Origin: Clostridium_AD sp964467165
Lineage (GTDB): Bacteria; Bacillota; Clostridia; Clostridiales; Clostridiaceae
Direction of reading: 5' to 3'
NCBI GenBank assembly: GCA_964467165.1
Contig: CAYXOL010000012.1
Location: 1 to 64,000 of the forward strand
Length of the DNA: 64,000 bases
Of the stretch, positions 42,822 to 52,415 are shown in pieces. A program made the position numbers and the translations under genes. The stretch's first letter is position 1. Every line of letters starts with the position of its first letter. Below the pieces are notes generated by a model that was not told where the DNA came from, did no database searches, and saw nothing but the letters and a program-made list of their open reading frames with translations.

Positions 42822-43295
42822 ATGTTAAGTTGCTTAGATAAAAGTATTATACGCGCAGTTCAAGAAGATTTGCCTTTAGTTCCCGAGCCATATAAAGAAA
42901 TAGCACTAGGACTCGGTATTACAGAAAATGAATTAATGAATAAAATTAAAGAATTCCGTAGCAGTGGTGTTATTAGAAGATTTGGCACTATTGTAAATCA
43001 TAGAAATATAGGGTTTATTTCAAATGCAATGGTTGTATGGATAATTCCTACCGAGTTAATTAAGGACGTGAGTAAAATAATGATATCATTCCCTCAAATT
43101 AGCCACTGTTACCAGCGACCTACATTCCCAGAGTGGCCATATAATGTGTTTACGATGATTCATGCGCAAAATAACCAAGAGTGTGAAAAAATAGTTAAAG
43201 AAATTTCGGAGGCCATTAATATTGAGGACTTCAAGATGCTATATAGTACTAAGGAACTTAAAAAGGTAAGTATGAAATATTTTTTAGAAAAATAA
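42822..43295 (+). CDS. ahbB: siroheme decarboxylase subunit beta (AsnC/Lrp-like)
   Basis: 157 residues; I place the start at ATG 42822 after AAGGAG, four bases past the ahbA stop (the frame is open 10 codons further but overlaps ahbA). Same two-domain layout as AhbA: VIRRFGTIVNHRNIGFISNA links the winged helix to the second domain, and the RPTFPEWPYNVFTMIHAQ segment is the conserved part of the NirD/L/AhbB group near the active site. Last gene of the heme operon. Confidence 0.88.
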   Translation: MLSCLDKSIIRAVQEDLPLVPEPYKEIALGLGITENELMNKIKEFRSSGVIRRFGTIVNHRNIGFISNAMVVWIIPTELIKDVSKIMISFPQISHCYQRPTFPEWPYNVFTMIHAQNNQECEKIVKEISEAINIEDFKMLYSTKELKKVSMKYFLEK

Positions 43296-43332
43296 TTTTG
43301 TATACTCTCTTTCCTGTGGCAAAAATGCAAAT

Positions 43333-43370
43333 TAAAGATAACAAACACTTTCGATTTGTCATCTTTATAT
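43333..43370 (+). terminator. probable terminator after ahbB
   Basis: AAAGAT-A-ACAAA pairs with TTTGT-C-ATCTTT around CACTTTCGA, with a weak T-run. The remaining bases to 43,526 hold nothing recognisable. Confidence 0.5.
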
Positions 43371-43526
43371 AGTAGATTATTCCCACTTGGATAGTTTCGC
43401 CTATGCACTCCAAAAGGTATGTTAGGCAAATGGAATACCAGTTTAAGGTAGTTATTTTAAAGTTTCGCATTATTAATATCTATTAATTGAAGGGCAATTT
43501 ATCATTATAGGAAGGAGAGAACTAGT

Positions 43527-43955
43527 ATGGATTTTGAGAAATCCTGTGGTGCGGTAATTTATAGGAAAATACATGGAAATTTAGAATTTTTAATCATTAG
43601 TCATAGAAACGATGGACATTGGGGTTTTCCCAAAGGGCATATTGAAAAAAATGAAAGTGAAGAACAAGCGGCCAAAAGAGAGGTTTCTGAAGAGACTGGA
43701 ATAACAGCTACTTTAATGCCTACTTTTAAAGCATCTGTAGAATATTTAATAAAACAAAATACAGTGAAGGAAGTTGTATATTTTTTAGCCCAGGTACAAG
43801 ATCAAACTGTATATATTGATGTAGAGGAAATTATGGATTATAGGTGGTCAAGTTTTAAGCAAGCAAAGCAACTATTATCTTATAAAAGTAGTAAGGAAGT
43901 TTTAGAACAAGCCTATGAATATATTGTTGAAATAGATAAAAATCCAATGAAATAG
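43527..43955 (+). CDS. NUDIX hydrolase, Ap4A hydrolase-like
   Basis: 142 residues; ATG after GGAAGGAGAG. The NUDIX box is GHIEKNESEEQAAKREVSEE (GX5EX7REUXEEXGU complete with TGI), preceded by GHWGFPKG. The N-terminal FEKSCGAVIYRKI and the late W..F..A pattern match the asymmetric diadenosine tetraphosphatase subgroup, although other nucleotide substrates are possible. Single gene. Confidence 0.88.
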   Translation: MDFEKSCGAVIYRKIHGNLEFLIISHRNDGHWGFPKGHIEKNESEEQAAKREVSEETGITATLMPTFKASVEYLIKQNTVKEVVYFLAQVQDQTVYIDVEEIMDYRWSSFKQAKQLLSYKSSKEVLEQAYEYIVEIDKNPMK

Positions 43956-43979
43956 GTTATTATTTCATTGGATTTTTTT
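43943..43979 (+). terminator. terminator overlapping the NUDIX stop codon
   Basis: TCCAATGAAATA (43943-43954) pairs with TATTTCATTGGA (43961-43972), then seven T. The stop (43953-43955) lies in the 5' arm, so the mRNA still contains it. Confidence 0.85.
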
Positions 43980-44140
43980 CTGTATTTTGTGATGAAATAA
44001 TTATAGGGTTTGAGATTGAAATGAATACAAAAAAAGAGGTTTATACCATAATATGTAGAATATGTAGAATATGACATTTGAAAATAAAACAATTTAATTA
44101 TAAGTTGCACATTAGTTTGGTGGGTTAAAGGAGGATTAAC

Positions 44141-45811
44141 ATGAGTGGGAATATTGATGTTAAGGTATCAGAGAAATTAAATGTTGATAAAAATAAGTAT
44201 AAAAGCGAAAGTAAATTCAGAGAAAATGAAGAGATATATAAAGGACTATTTGATTTATCTCCTGATCCGATGTTTGTTCATTGTGATGGCAAAATAGTCT
44301 TAGCTAACCCTGCAACTGATAGATTGTTTAGTATGAAGGAGTCTGAGAATATAATTGGGAGAAATGTTATGGATTTTATTCATCCAGATTATTTTGAGAT
44401 TGCTACTAGTAGAATAAATACAGTTTATAAAGGCGGAATTGTTGATCCGTTTATTGAAGAAAAATTTATTTCTAGTGATAGTACAGTTATTGACGTAGAA
44501 ATTGGAACCTCCGCCTTTACGTATAAGGGTAAATCTTCAATTTTAGTGGTTGTACGAAACATTAATAAAAGAAAAAAAGTGGAGAGAAAGCTAAGTGCAA
44601 ATGAAGCACTGTTAAGAGAGATAACTGATAATATCTCAGATATGATTGCTAAGATAGACATAGATGGAACGATTAAATATATTACACCTAATAAAAATGA
44701 TATTCTTGGGTACGGATTAGAAAATGTAATAGGTGAAAACTTTTTTGATTTTGTTTATATAGATGATAAAGAAAATGTACGGAGAGATATTCAAAAATTA
44801 ATTAATACAAATATAAATCAAAAGCTCGAATTTAGAGGAATGCATTTCGATAAGCGTATTATTTGGGTAGATGTTTCATTTAATACACTTCTGGATAATA
44901 AGGATAAAGTTGTTGGAATAATCTTATCAGCAAGAGACATTACTAAGCGCATTGAAGATGAAAAGGCTATGAAAAAAAATGAGGAGAAGGTAAGGCAGCT
45001 AAATTATGAAATAGAGTATGATAGATTTAGGACAGATTTCTTTGTAAACATATCTCATGAATTAAGAACACCAATCAATGTTATTTTAGGAACATTGCAG
45101 CTTATGGATCTAAAATTCAATGATCTATTTAACGCAAATGAGAAAAAGAACAGGGTATATTTAAAAACTATGAAACAGAACTGTTATAGATTAGTAAGAT
45201 TAATTAACAATTTAATAGATGTGACAAAAATAGATGCTGGATATTTTGAAATTCATTTAAGTAATTGTAATATTGTTAGTGTTATAGAGGAAATAACGCT
45301 TTCTGTAGCTGGATATGTTGAGAATAATGGGATATCACTTTTGTTTGATACAGAAATGGAAGAGAAAATAATAGTCTGTGATAAGGATAAAATAGAAAGA
45401 ATAATGTTAAATCTAATTTCAAATGCAATAAAGTTTACAAAGCCTAAGGGAAGTATTTTAGTAAACATATTTGAGAGAAAAAGTAATGTGGTTATTTCTG
45501 TTAAGGATACAGGCATAGGGATACCAAAAGAAAAGCAAGAATTAATTTTTGACAGATTTATTCAAGTAGATAAATCTCTTACCAGAAATAATGAAGGCAG
45601 TGGCATAGGGTTATCCTTAGTAAAGACTTTGGTAGAAATGCATGGTGGCAAAATATTTTTAGAGAGCCAAATCAATATAGGAAGTGAGTTTAGCTTTGAA
45701 CTTCCTATAAAACAGTTGCCAGATAGTGAAGTAGCTTGCATGAGTAACAATTTTAATGACAATAGCAATATTGAAAAGATCAACATTGAGTTTTCAGATA
45801 TATATTTTTAA
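44141..45811 (+). CDS. PAS-domain sensor histidine kinase
   Basis: 556 residues; ATG after AAAGGAGG. No membrane helices: a soluble kinase. Two PAS domains (about 28-145: GLFDLSPDPMFVHCDGKIVL...; about 150-275: NISDMIAKIDIDGTIKYITP), then HisKA with NISHELRTPINVILGTLQLM and an ATPase with NAIKFTKPKG, DTGIGIPKEK and GSGIGLSLVKTL. The tail ends IEFSDIYF, the same as in the large hybrid kinase at 8,785. Its kinase core is closely similar to the second kinase module there. No response regulator is adjacent, so it is an orphan, possibly part of the Spo0A-phosphorelay group of kinases, which is inference. Confidence 0.9.
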   Translation: MSGNIDVKVSEKLNVDKNKYKSESKFRENEEIYKGLFDLSPDPMFVHCDGKIVLANPATDRLFSMKESENIIGRNVMDFIHPDYFEIATSRINTVYKGGIVDPFIEEKFISSDSTVIDVEIGTSAFTYKGKSSILVVVRNINKRKKVERKLSANEALLREITDNISDMIAKIDIDGTIKYITPNKNDILGYGLENVIGENFFDFVYIDDKENVRRDIQKLINTNINQKLEFRGMHFDKRIIWVDVSFNTLLDNKDKVVGIILSARDITKRIEDEKAMKKNEEKVRQLNYEIEYDRFRTDFFVNISHELRTPINVILGTLQLMDLKFNDLFNANEKKNRVYLKTMKQNCYRLVRLINNLIDVTKIDAGYFEIHLSNCNIVSVIEEITLSVAGYVENNGISLLFDTEMEEKIIVCDKDKIERIMLNLISNAIKFTKPKGSILVNIFERKSNVVISVKDTGIGIPKEKQELIFDRFIQVDKSLTRNNEGSGIGLSLVKTLVEMHGGKIFLESQINIGSEFSFELPIKQLPDSEVACMSNNFNDNSNIEKINIEFSDIYF

Positions 45812-45846
45812 TGGTGCCATCCACTTGGATGGTACCATTTTATTTT
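45810..45846 (+). terminator. intrinsic terminator after the PAS kinase
   Basis: AATGGTGCCATCC (45810-45822), loop ACTT, GGATGGTACCATT (45827-45839), with one G-T pair, followed by TTATTTTTATT. Confidence 0.85.
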
Positions 45847-45924
45847 TATTATCTATCATGTTGGGGGTTTGTTCTTGCATATAGTTAATAATAATAAAAA
45901 TAATTCTATCTTAGGGGGTAGCAT

Positions 45925-47847
45925 ATGGAATTTGAAAAAGTAATAAAAAATGATAGAGAAGCTAAAATCAAGAATAAATTTGAAGGAAGCTTTCTGGAGT
46001 ATTTAGATATAATTAACAAAGATCCTGATAAGGCAAAGCTTTCTCATAAGAGGATGTATGACACAATAATAAAAAAAGGCTTTGAAATTCTAAGGCCGGA
46101 GGAAAACCCTAGGGCAAGAAAAATATATGGTAATGATATTATAAAAAGGTATGGTTTTTTTAAAGAGGACTTTTATGGAATAGATAAGGTCCTTATGAAA
46201 ATAGTAAGTTATTTTTATTCTGCATCTATGAAGGGCGAGGAATCTAGACAGGTATTATATTTAGCAGGACCTGTAGGAGCTGGGAAGTCATCCTTGGTAG
46301 AAGCACTTAAGAAAGCCTTTGAAAACACAGAGGCAGTTTATGTTTTAAAAGGATGTCCTATGAATGAGGAACCGTTGCATTTAATACCAAAGCACCTTAG
46401 ACGAGATTTTGAGAGAATGCTTAATGTAGAAATTGAAGGGGACCTTTGCCCAGATTGTAAATATAGATTGCTTCATGAATACAATGGCGAATATGAGAAT
46501 TTTCCTGTTACCACAACTTCTTTTTCAATAAGGTCAAGAAAAGGCATAGGGGTTGTCCCACCTGTAGACCCTAATAATCAAGATACTTCAATTTTAACGG
46601 GATCTGTTGATATATCTAAAATGGATATGTATTCAGAGGATGACCCAAGGGTCTTCTCTCTTAATGGGGCATTTAATGTTGGGAATCGAGGCTTAGTAGA
46701 ATTTATAGAAGTATTTAAAAACGATGTTGAATATCTTCATACTATAATAACTGCTACACAAGAAAAATCAATACCATCACCAGGAAAGGGATCTATGATT
46801 TACTTTGATGGTATAATTATTGCCCATTCTAATGAAGCTGAATGGAATAGGTTTAAGTCAGATCATACCAATGAAGCTATTTTAGATAGAATTGTAAAGA
46901 TAGAAGTCCCTTATTGCCTTGAGTTAAATGAAGAAATTAAGATTTATGAAAAGATACTTAAAAAGAGTAACTTTAAGCCCCATATAGCACCTCACACCAT
47001 TGAAACTGCAGCAATGTTCGCATTGCTTTCAAGGTTCAAACCTTCAAATAAGGTAGATCCTATAACAAAGTTAAAGATTTATAATGGCGAAGAAATAGTA
47101 GAAAAGGGAACTACTAAGAAAATGGATATTAGTGAACTTAGGGAAGAAGCAGGTCTTGATGAGGGGATGCATGGGATTTCCACAAGATTTATAGTAAAGG
47201 CCATTGATAATGCTATTTCAAATTCAGAATTTGATTGCATAAATCCACTTGGTATTATGGAAAGTATAATTAAATCCGTAAGAGAAATGGACGTTGCCGA
47301 TGAGGAAAAGAAAAAATATATGGGCTTTGTTCAGGATACTATTAGAAAAGAATACAATAAGATATTGGAAAAAGAAGTAACTAAGGCATTTATACACAGC
47401 TATAAGGAACAAGCGGAAAGCTTATTTAATAACTATATTGATAATGCAGAAGCCTTTGTAAATAAGGCCAAATTAAAGGATAAAGCTACAGGGGAAGAGC
47501 TGATTGCAGATGAGTCCTTTATGCGTTCAATAGAAGAGCAGATTGGAATATCTGAAAGTTCTTCAAAGGGATTTAGAAGCGACGTAACTTCCTATATGTT
47601 TTATGTGGTTAGAAATGGCGGGAAAATCAAATATGAGTCTTATGAGCCACTAAAGGAAGCAATTGAAAAGAAACTTACAAGCTCCGTAAAAGAGCTTTCA
47701 AGAATTGTAACTAGATCTAGAGTTCGCGATAAGGATCAAGATGAAAAATATAACGTAATGGTGGAACAAATGAAGGCAAACGGATATTGCGATTATTGTT
47801 GTGACGTAATATTGAAGTATGCAGCTAATAATTTATGGAAGGATTAA
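45925..47847 (+). CDS. prkA: PrkA serine protein kinase (AAA+ type)
   Basis: 640 residues. AAA-like N-terminal domain with Walker A LAGPVGAGKSSLVEALKKA and the PrkA marker SRKGIGVVPPVDPNNQDTS; a C-terminal kinase-like part follows. The start is the ATG after GGGGGT. PrkA homologues are required for normal sporulation in Bacillus and for stress survival (YeaG) in E. coli, always with YhbH/YeaH. Here the yhbH ATG lies four bases after its stop, and spoVR comes next. Confidence 0.95.
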   Translation: MEFEKVIKNDREAKIKNKFEGSFLEYLDIINKDPDKAKLSHKRMYDTIIKKGFEILRPEENPRARKIYGNDIIKRYGFFKEDFYGIDKVLMKIVSYFYSASMKGEESRQVLYLAGPVGAGKSSLVEALKKAFENTEAVYVLKGCPMNEEPLHLIPKHLRRDFERMLNVEIEGDLCPDCKYRLLHEYNGEYENFPVTTTSFSIRSRKGIGVVPPVDPNNQDTSILTGSVDISKMDMYSEDDPRVFSLNGAFNVGNRGLVEFIEVFKNDVEYLHTIITATQEKSIPSPGKGSMIYFDGIIIAHSNEAEWNRFKSDHTNEAILDRIVKIEVPYCLELNEEIKIYEKILKKSNFKPHIAPHTIETAAMFALLSRFKPSNKVDPITKLKIYNGEEIVEKGTTKKMDISELREEAGLDEGMHGISTRFIVKAIDNAISNSEFDCINPLGIMESIIKSVREMDVADEEKKKYMGFVQDTIRKEYNKILEKEVTKAFIHSYKEQAESLFNNYIDNAEAFVNKAKLKDKATGEELIADESFMRSIEEQIGISESSSKGFRSDVTSYMFYVVRNGGKIKYESYEPLKEAIEKKLTSSVKELSRIVTRSRVRDKDQDEKYNVMVEQMKANGYCDYCCDVILKYAANNLWKD

Positions 47848-47851
47848 TCCT

Positions 47852-49024
47852 ATGGCAATTTTTAGAGATTATAACGTAACACCCATAGATCATGATAGAG
47901 CTGTAGAGGATAGAAGGCGGCATCGTCAACTTGTTGAAAAATCTATTAAAGAAAACTTAGGAGATATATTGTCAGAGGAAAGTATTATAGGTCAAGGTAA
48001 GGATAAAAAAATTAAAATACCAATAAAAGGCCTTAAGGAATATGAATTTATTTTTGGTAAAAATAAGAGTGGTGTGGGAAGTGGAGATGGCACTGAAAAA
48101 AGAGGGCAAGTCATAGGAAAAGAAAAGGCTAAGGGTGAAGGTAAGGGAAGTAGTGGTGCAGGTGAGGATGAAGGTGAAGATATTTATGAAACAGAAATAA
48201 CCTTAGAAGATGCGCTAAATTACCTCTTAGAGGATTTAGAACTTCCAGAACTAGATAAAAAGAAGTTTTCGGAAATATTAACAGAAAATAGTGTTAAAAG
48301 AGCAGGCTATCAAAAACATGGTATCCAGCCACGTCTTGCTAAAAAAAGAACAGTGGTGGAGAAAATTAAAAGGGAGCAAGGGAAAAGTAAAGCATTAATG
48401 GAATCATCCCAGGAAGAAAAAAATGAAAGGCTTCCCTTTAAAAATGAGGATTTAAGATACCATAGAGTAAAGCAGGTTTTAAAGAGAGAATCAAATGCAG
48501 CAATTTTATGTGTAATGGACGTATCTGGGTCAATGGATACCACAAAAAAATATTTGGCCCGCTCCTTTTTCTTTATACTATCTCAATTTATTAGGTCAAA
48601 ATATACAAATGTAGAGGTTGAGTTTATTGCACATACAACTGTTGCCCAAGAGGTAAATGAAGATGATTTTTTTCATAAAGTTGAATCAGGAGGTACGTAT
48701 ATTTCTAGTGGATTAAATAAAGCACTAGAAATAATTGATAAAAGATATAATCCGGAGTATTGGAATGTATATGTATTTTACGTTAGTGATGGAGATAATT
48801 GGCAAGAAGATAATGAAAAAGCCATAAAAGCTGCAAAAGCTATTTGTGAGGTAAGCAATTTATTTGGGTATGTTGAGCTTATGAATAAATACTATACGGC
48901 TTCAATGAAAAGTATTTTTGAAAAGGGAGTATTTAATAAAAACTTTATTCCAGTGGAAGTAAAGCAAAAACAGGATTTATGGAAAAGTCTCAAATACATG
49001 CTAAAAAAAGAAGGAGAGAGGTGA
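47852..49024 (+). CDS. yhbH: DUF444 protein YhbH (sporulation/stress)
   Basis: 390 residues, starting at ATG 47852 (MAIFRDYNVTPIDHDRAVED); the site AAGGAT is 7 bases upstream. The first about 130 residues are basic, with a Gly/Lys-rich low-complexity linker (about residues 70-120), and a von Willebrand A-like domain follows with the metal-site DVSGSMDTTKKYLARSF and the FYVSDGDNW motif. It acts with PrkA and SpoVR in spore formation and stress; molecular activity unknown. Confidence 0.93.
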   Translation: MAIFRDYNVTPIDHDRAVEDRRRHRQLVEKSIKENLGDILSEESIIGQGKDKKIKIPIKGLKEYEFIFGKNKSGVGSGDGTEKRGQVIGKEKAKGEGKGSSGAGEDEGEDIYETEITLEDALNYLLEDLELPELDKKKFSEILTENSVKRAGYQKHGIQPRLAKKRTVVEKIKREQGKSKALMESSQEEKNERLPFKNEDLRYHRVKQVLKRESNAAILCVMDVSGSMDTTKKYLARSFFFILSQFIRSKYTNVEVEFIAHTTVAQEVNEDDFFHKVESGGTYISSGLNKALEIIDKRYNPEYWNVYVFYVSDGDNWQEDNEKAIKAAKAICEVSNLFGYVELMNKYYTASMKSIFEKGVFNKNFIPVEVKQKQDLWKSLKYMLKKEGER

Positions 49025-49031
49025 CAGCGGT

Positions 49032-50399
49032 TTGGAATATATCTTAAAGGATTTAGAAGCTTGGAATGAAAAAATTGAGGGTATAGTAAAAAGTATAGGA
49101 CTTGATTTCTATCCTCAAGAATTTGAAATAATAGGATATAAGGATATGCTGTCCTACGAAGCTTATATTGGAATGCCTTCAAGGTATCCTCACTGGAGCT
49201 TTGGGAAATCCTACGAAAAAAATAGCACTGTATATAAATATAATTTAACTGGTCTACCTTATGAGATGGTTATAAACTCAGATCCCTGTATTGCATATTT
49301 AATGAAGGAAAACACACTTTTACTTCAAATACTTACTATAGCTCATGTTTATGGTCATAATGATTTTTTCAAAAATAATAGATTATTTAAAGAGGGAACT
49401 AGAGCAGAAAATACTGTGGAGATGTTTAAATTTCATGCAGATATGGTAAGAAGTTATATAAATGATCCCAGTATAGGTTATGAAAAAGTAGAAAGAATAT
49501 TGGATGCAGCACATGCCATTAAACTTCAAACCACAAGGGTTATTGGGCAAAAGAGAATTAATGAGGAGATTGTAAAACAAAGACTTTTAGAGGATTATAG
49601 AAAGAGTAATGAAGTTCATAACGACTTAGATGCTTATGTAAAACTAGCATTTCCAAAGTTGAATAAAATACCTATTCAGCCAGAGGATGATCTTCTTTAT
49701 TTTATAATAAAGTATGGTGATATGGAGGAATGGGAAAAAAGTTTATTAGGCTTTGTAAGGCAAGAAACATCATATTTTTTGCCTCAAATTGAAACAAAAA
49801 TAATGAATGAAGGTTGGGCTAGTTTTTGGCATTATAATATATTAAAGCAGCTGGATTTACCAGACGGACTTTATTTAGAATTTATTAAGCGTCATAATGA
49901 TGTTATTGCACCAGGGCATGGTACAATAAATCCTTACTTTGTGGGCTTTAAAATGTTTGAAGATATATTAAAAAGATATGGCAAGGAAAAAATATTTGAG
50001 GTTAGATCTCTTGAACGGGACGAATCTTTTTTAAGAAAATATTTGACCCAGGAGTTATGCTTAGAGCTTAATTTATTTGAATATGCTGCGAAAGATGGGA
50101 ATTATGTAATTAGTGAAGTTTCTGATGATAGTGGATTTGAAAATATTAGAAATACCTTAGCTGGTTCCTGCGGCGTAGGCAGTGTTCCGCTTATCAGAGT
50201 AGAAGAAATGTCACCAAAGGACAAAACTCTAAATTTAGAGCATGTTTTTGATGGAAGAGAACTAAATATTAATTATGCACAGGCTACACTGAAGTATATA
50301 TATGAGTTATGGGGCCATACTGTAAATTTAAAAACAACACAGCTTGGGAAGGAAATAATACTTGTATGTGAGGATAAGAAGGTATCTGTAAAAAAATAA
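49032..50399 (+). CDS. spoVR: SpoVR family protein
   Basis: 455 residues; TTG start at 49032 behind GGAGAGAGG, seven bases after the yhbH stop. Conserved SpoVR features: YGMPSRYPHWSFGKSYE-like start region (IGMPSRYPHWSFGKSYEKNS), AHVYGHNDFFKNN and MNEGWASFWHYNIL. SpoVR is needed for the spore cortex in Bacillus (YcgB in E. coli). Completes the prkA-yhbH-spoVR operon. Confidence 0.95.
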   Translation: MEYILKDLEAWNEKIEGIVKSIGLDFYPQEFEIIGYKDMLSYEAYIGMPSRYPHWSFGKSYEKNSTVYKYNLTGLPYEMVINSDPCIAYLMKENTLLLQILTIAHVYGHNDFFKNNRLFKEGTRAENTVEMFKFHADMVRSYINDPSIGYEKVERILDAAHAIKLQTTRVIGQKRINEEIVKQRLLEDYRKSNEVHNDLDAYVKLAFPKLNKIPIQPEDDLLYFIIKYGDMEEWEKSLLGFVRQETSYFLPQIETKIMNEGWASFWHYNILKQLDLPDGLYLEFIKRHNDVIAPGHGTINPYFVGFKMFEDILKRYGKEKIFEVRSLERDESFLRKYLTQELCLELNLFEYAAKDGNYVISEVSDDSGFENIRNTLAGSCGVGSVPLIRVEEMSPKDKTLNLEHVFDGRELNINYAQATLKYIYELWGHTVNLKTTQLGKEIILVCEDKKVSVKK

Positions 50400-50483
50400 T
50401 TGAGACCGTTAAAAAAATACAATTTAATAGTATCATCTCAATCTAAAAGTTGATTATAAAACTATAGGCTGAGGTGATTTTTT
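50399..50483 (+). terminator. terminator with alternative pairing after spoVR
   Basis: ATCATCTCA (50432-50440) pairs with TGAGGTGAT (50470-50478), followed by six T. The same TCTCAAT (50436-50442) can pair with ATTGAGA (50399-50405). This gives an either/or structure typical of attenuators, though chance is possible. Confidence 0.6.
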
Positions 50484-50568
50484 ATGTACTCATATAATAT
50501 GTAGAAAAAAATTGGTATATATAGTATGATATTTCTATAGTTTAAATTTTAGCATAAAACATGCCACT

Positions 50569-50584
50569 TGCCACTTGGGTGGCA
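50569..50584 (+). promoter_or_regulatory. GC-rich 6-bp hairpin in the PBP leader
   Basis: TGCCAC-TTGG-GTGGCA directly upstream of the ribosome binding site AGAAAGG (50587-50593). The same hairpin, with GGGG loop, precedes the CPBP protease gene at 52416-52431. Confidence 0.55.
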
Positions 50585-50599
50585 CTAGAAAGGCTGGTG

Positions 50600-52372
50600 A
50601 TGGGATTGAAAAGAAAAAAAGCAAACAGAAAAAGGATTTTTATTGTAGGTATATTATTTCTTATAGTATTTATAGCGCTTGTGAGTAGATTGGGTTATTT
50701 AATGATAGTTAATGGGCCTAGTTACAGACAATTGGCATTAAATCAGTACACTAAAACTATTAAATTAGCACCAAAGCGGGGCGACATTCTCAGTAGAAAT
50801 GGTTATGAATTAGCATTAAGTACAGATGTTTACAGGGTTGATGTTGATTTAAATGTATTGCAACAGTATTTACTATCTAAGGATATACCGCAAAAACAGG
50901 TTGTTGAAAAATTGTCACAGCAACTGAATATCCAAAGTAGTGAGATTGAAAAAAAATTAAGCAGTAAAGATAGTAAAGGCAATCTGCTCCAATTTGTATT
51001 TTTAAAAAGAAGGGTTGGGAAAGTGGCAATAGATGCCATTAAAGCTTTGAATTATAAGGGGCTAATAATTTCAAATGATATAGATAGGGTTTATCCTAAT
51101 GATAACTTTTTATCTCAGGTAATTGGTCATACGAATTCAACTGGAAATGGAATAAGCGGGGTAGAACAGAGTTATAATAATGAGTTGGTAGGTATTAGTG
51201 GAGTTAAGGTGGCGCAGGTGGATAGGAATAATAATCAGTTGTCTTATACAGAAGCCACTACTGTTAAACCTGTGGACGGCAAGGATTTAACATTAACTAT
51301 AGATGAGAGAATTCAAGAGTTAGCGCAAAGCGTGGCTAAACAAACCTTAGATGAAAATGGTGCAAAGTCTGTAAGTATAACAATTATGGACCCGGGAAAT
51401 GGTGAAATTTTGGCTATGGCAAACGTACCGGACTATAATCCGAATAATCCTTATGCCATGGGGAAAACAGATAGTGAAACCCAGGAAACATGGAAGAATA
51501 GGCCCGTTAGTAACATGTTTGAACCGGGGTCGATTTTCAAGGTTATAATAGCTGCTGCTGCACTTAAAAATAATGTAGTAACAAAGCAGGATAGATTTGT
51601 CAGTGGTGGAAGTATTAAGGTTGGGAATACAACACTGTATAATGATAATAAAGAGGATAATGGAGCTCAGACTTTTTCTGATATAATGAAAAATTCCGAT
51701 AATGTTGCCTTTATTCAGTTAGGACAAAAAATTGGAGCGGACAATCTTTATAAATTTGCAAAAGAGGATGGATTTGGACAGAAAACAGGTATAGACTTGC
51801 CCGGTGAGAGCTCTGGATTAATGAAGGATTTAAAAAAAATCACACCTATAGATCTTGCTACTATGTCATTTGGACAAGGCGTTGCAGTTACCCAAATGCA
51901 GTATATGGCTGCTTTTAATGTAGTGGCTAATGGAGGTACATGGATAAGACCCCATGTCATGAAAGAAATATCTCATATGGAAGATGATAAGAAGGTTGTG
52001 GATAAACAGTATGATGATTTTGCGAAAAAGACTGTAATTAGTAGTGAAAACGCAGCTATATTAAGAACTGATTTGGAAAGGGTTGTTAGTGATGGAACTG
52101 CAATTGCAACCTACATGAAAGGATATCATATAGCTGGAAAGACAGGAACTGCAAATAAAGTAAATAATATTACAGGAGGGTACGACAATGGTAAATATAT
52201 AGTATCCTTTGCAGGAATGGCTCCTGCTAGTAATCCAAAAGTAACATTGATAGTTACAATAGAAGAACCAAATTCAGAAAAATATTATGCCGCACAGACG
52301 GCAGTGCCAGCAGCAAGTAAGCTGTTTTCAGAATTGTTTAAGATACTTAACATATCCCCAGATAATAAATAA
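50600..52372 (+). CDS. class B penicillin-binding protein (SpoVD/PBP2-like transpeptidase)
   Basis: I choose ATG 50600 (MGLKRKKANRKR, 590 residues); GTG 50597 is a close alternative, and the frame is open upstream through the hairpin. An N-terminal anchor (about 12-32), a dimerisation domain (about 38-215, RGDILSRNGYELALSTDVYR) and the transpeptidase with SXXK in EPGSIFKVI, SXN in KNSDN and KTG in AGKTGTANK. No PASTA domain, and the protein is shorter than FtsI/SpoVD with PASTA. It cross-links peptidoglycan outside the membrane. The position after spoVR suggests a sporulation role, which is inference. Confidence 0.92.
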   Translation: MGLKRKKANRKRIFIVGILFLIVFIALVSRLGYLMIVNGPSYRQLALNQYTKTIKLAPKRGDILSRNGYELALSTDVYRVDVDLNVLQQYLLSKDIPQKQVVEKLSQQLNIQSSEIEKKLSSKDSKGNLLQFVFLKRRVGKVAIDAIKALNYKGLIISNDIDRVYPNDNFLSQVIGHTNSTGNGISGVEQSYNNELVGISGVKVAQVDRNNNQLSYTEATTVKPVDGKDLTLTIDERIQELAQSVAKQTLDENGAKSVSITIMDPGNGEILAMANVPDYNPNNPYAMGKTDSETQETWKNRPVSNMFEPGSIFKVIIAAAALKNNVVTKQDRFVSGGSIKVGNTTLYNDNKEDNGAQTFSDIMKNSDNVAFIQLGQKIGADNLYKFAKEDGFGQKTGIDLPGESSGLMKDLKKITPIDLATMSFGQGVAVTQMQYMAAFNVVANGGTWIRPHVMKEISHMEDDKKVVDKQYDDFAKKTVISSENAAILRTDLERVVSDGTAIATYMKGYHIAGKTGTANKVNNITGGYDNGKYIVSFAGMAPASNPKVTLIVTIEEPNSEKYYAAQTAVPAASKLFSELFKILNISPDNK

Positions 52373-52415
52373 TATAAAAACCTAGGTTTAACATTTAGTT
52401 AGTGAACTTGCCATT

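Noticed and set aside
43258..43470. Minus-strand ORF after ahbB
   Set aside because: No start signals; overlaps the terminator and intergenic region.
50561..50599. Extended PBP start at 50561
   Set aside because: Would put the hairpin and the ribosome binding site inside the coding region; ATG 50600 is better placed.
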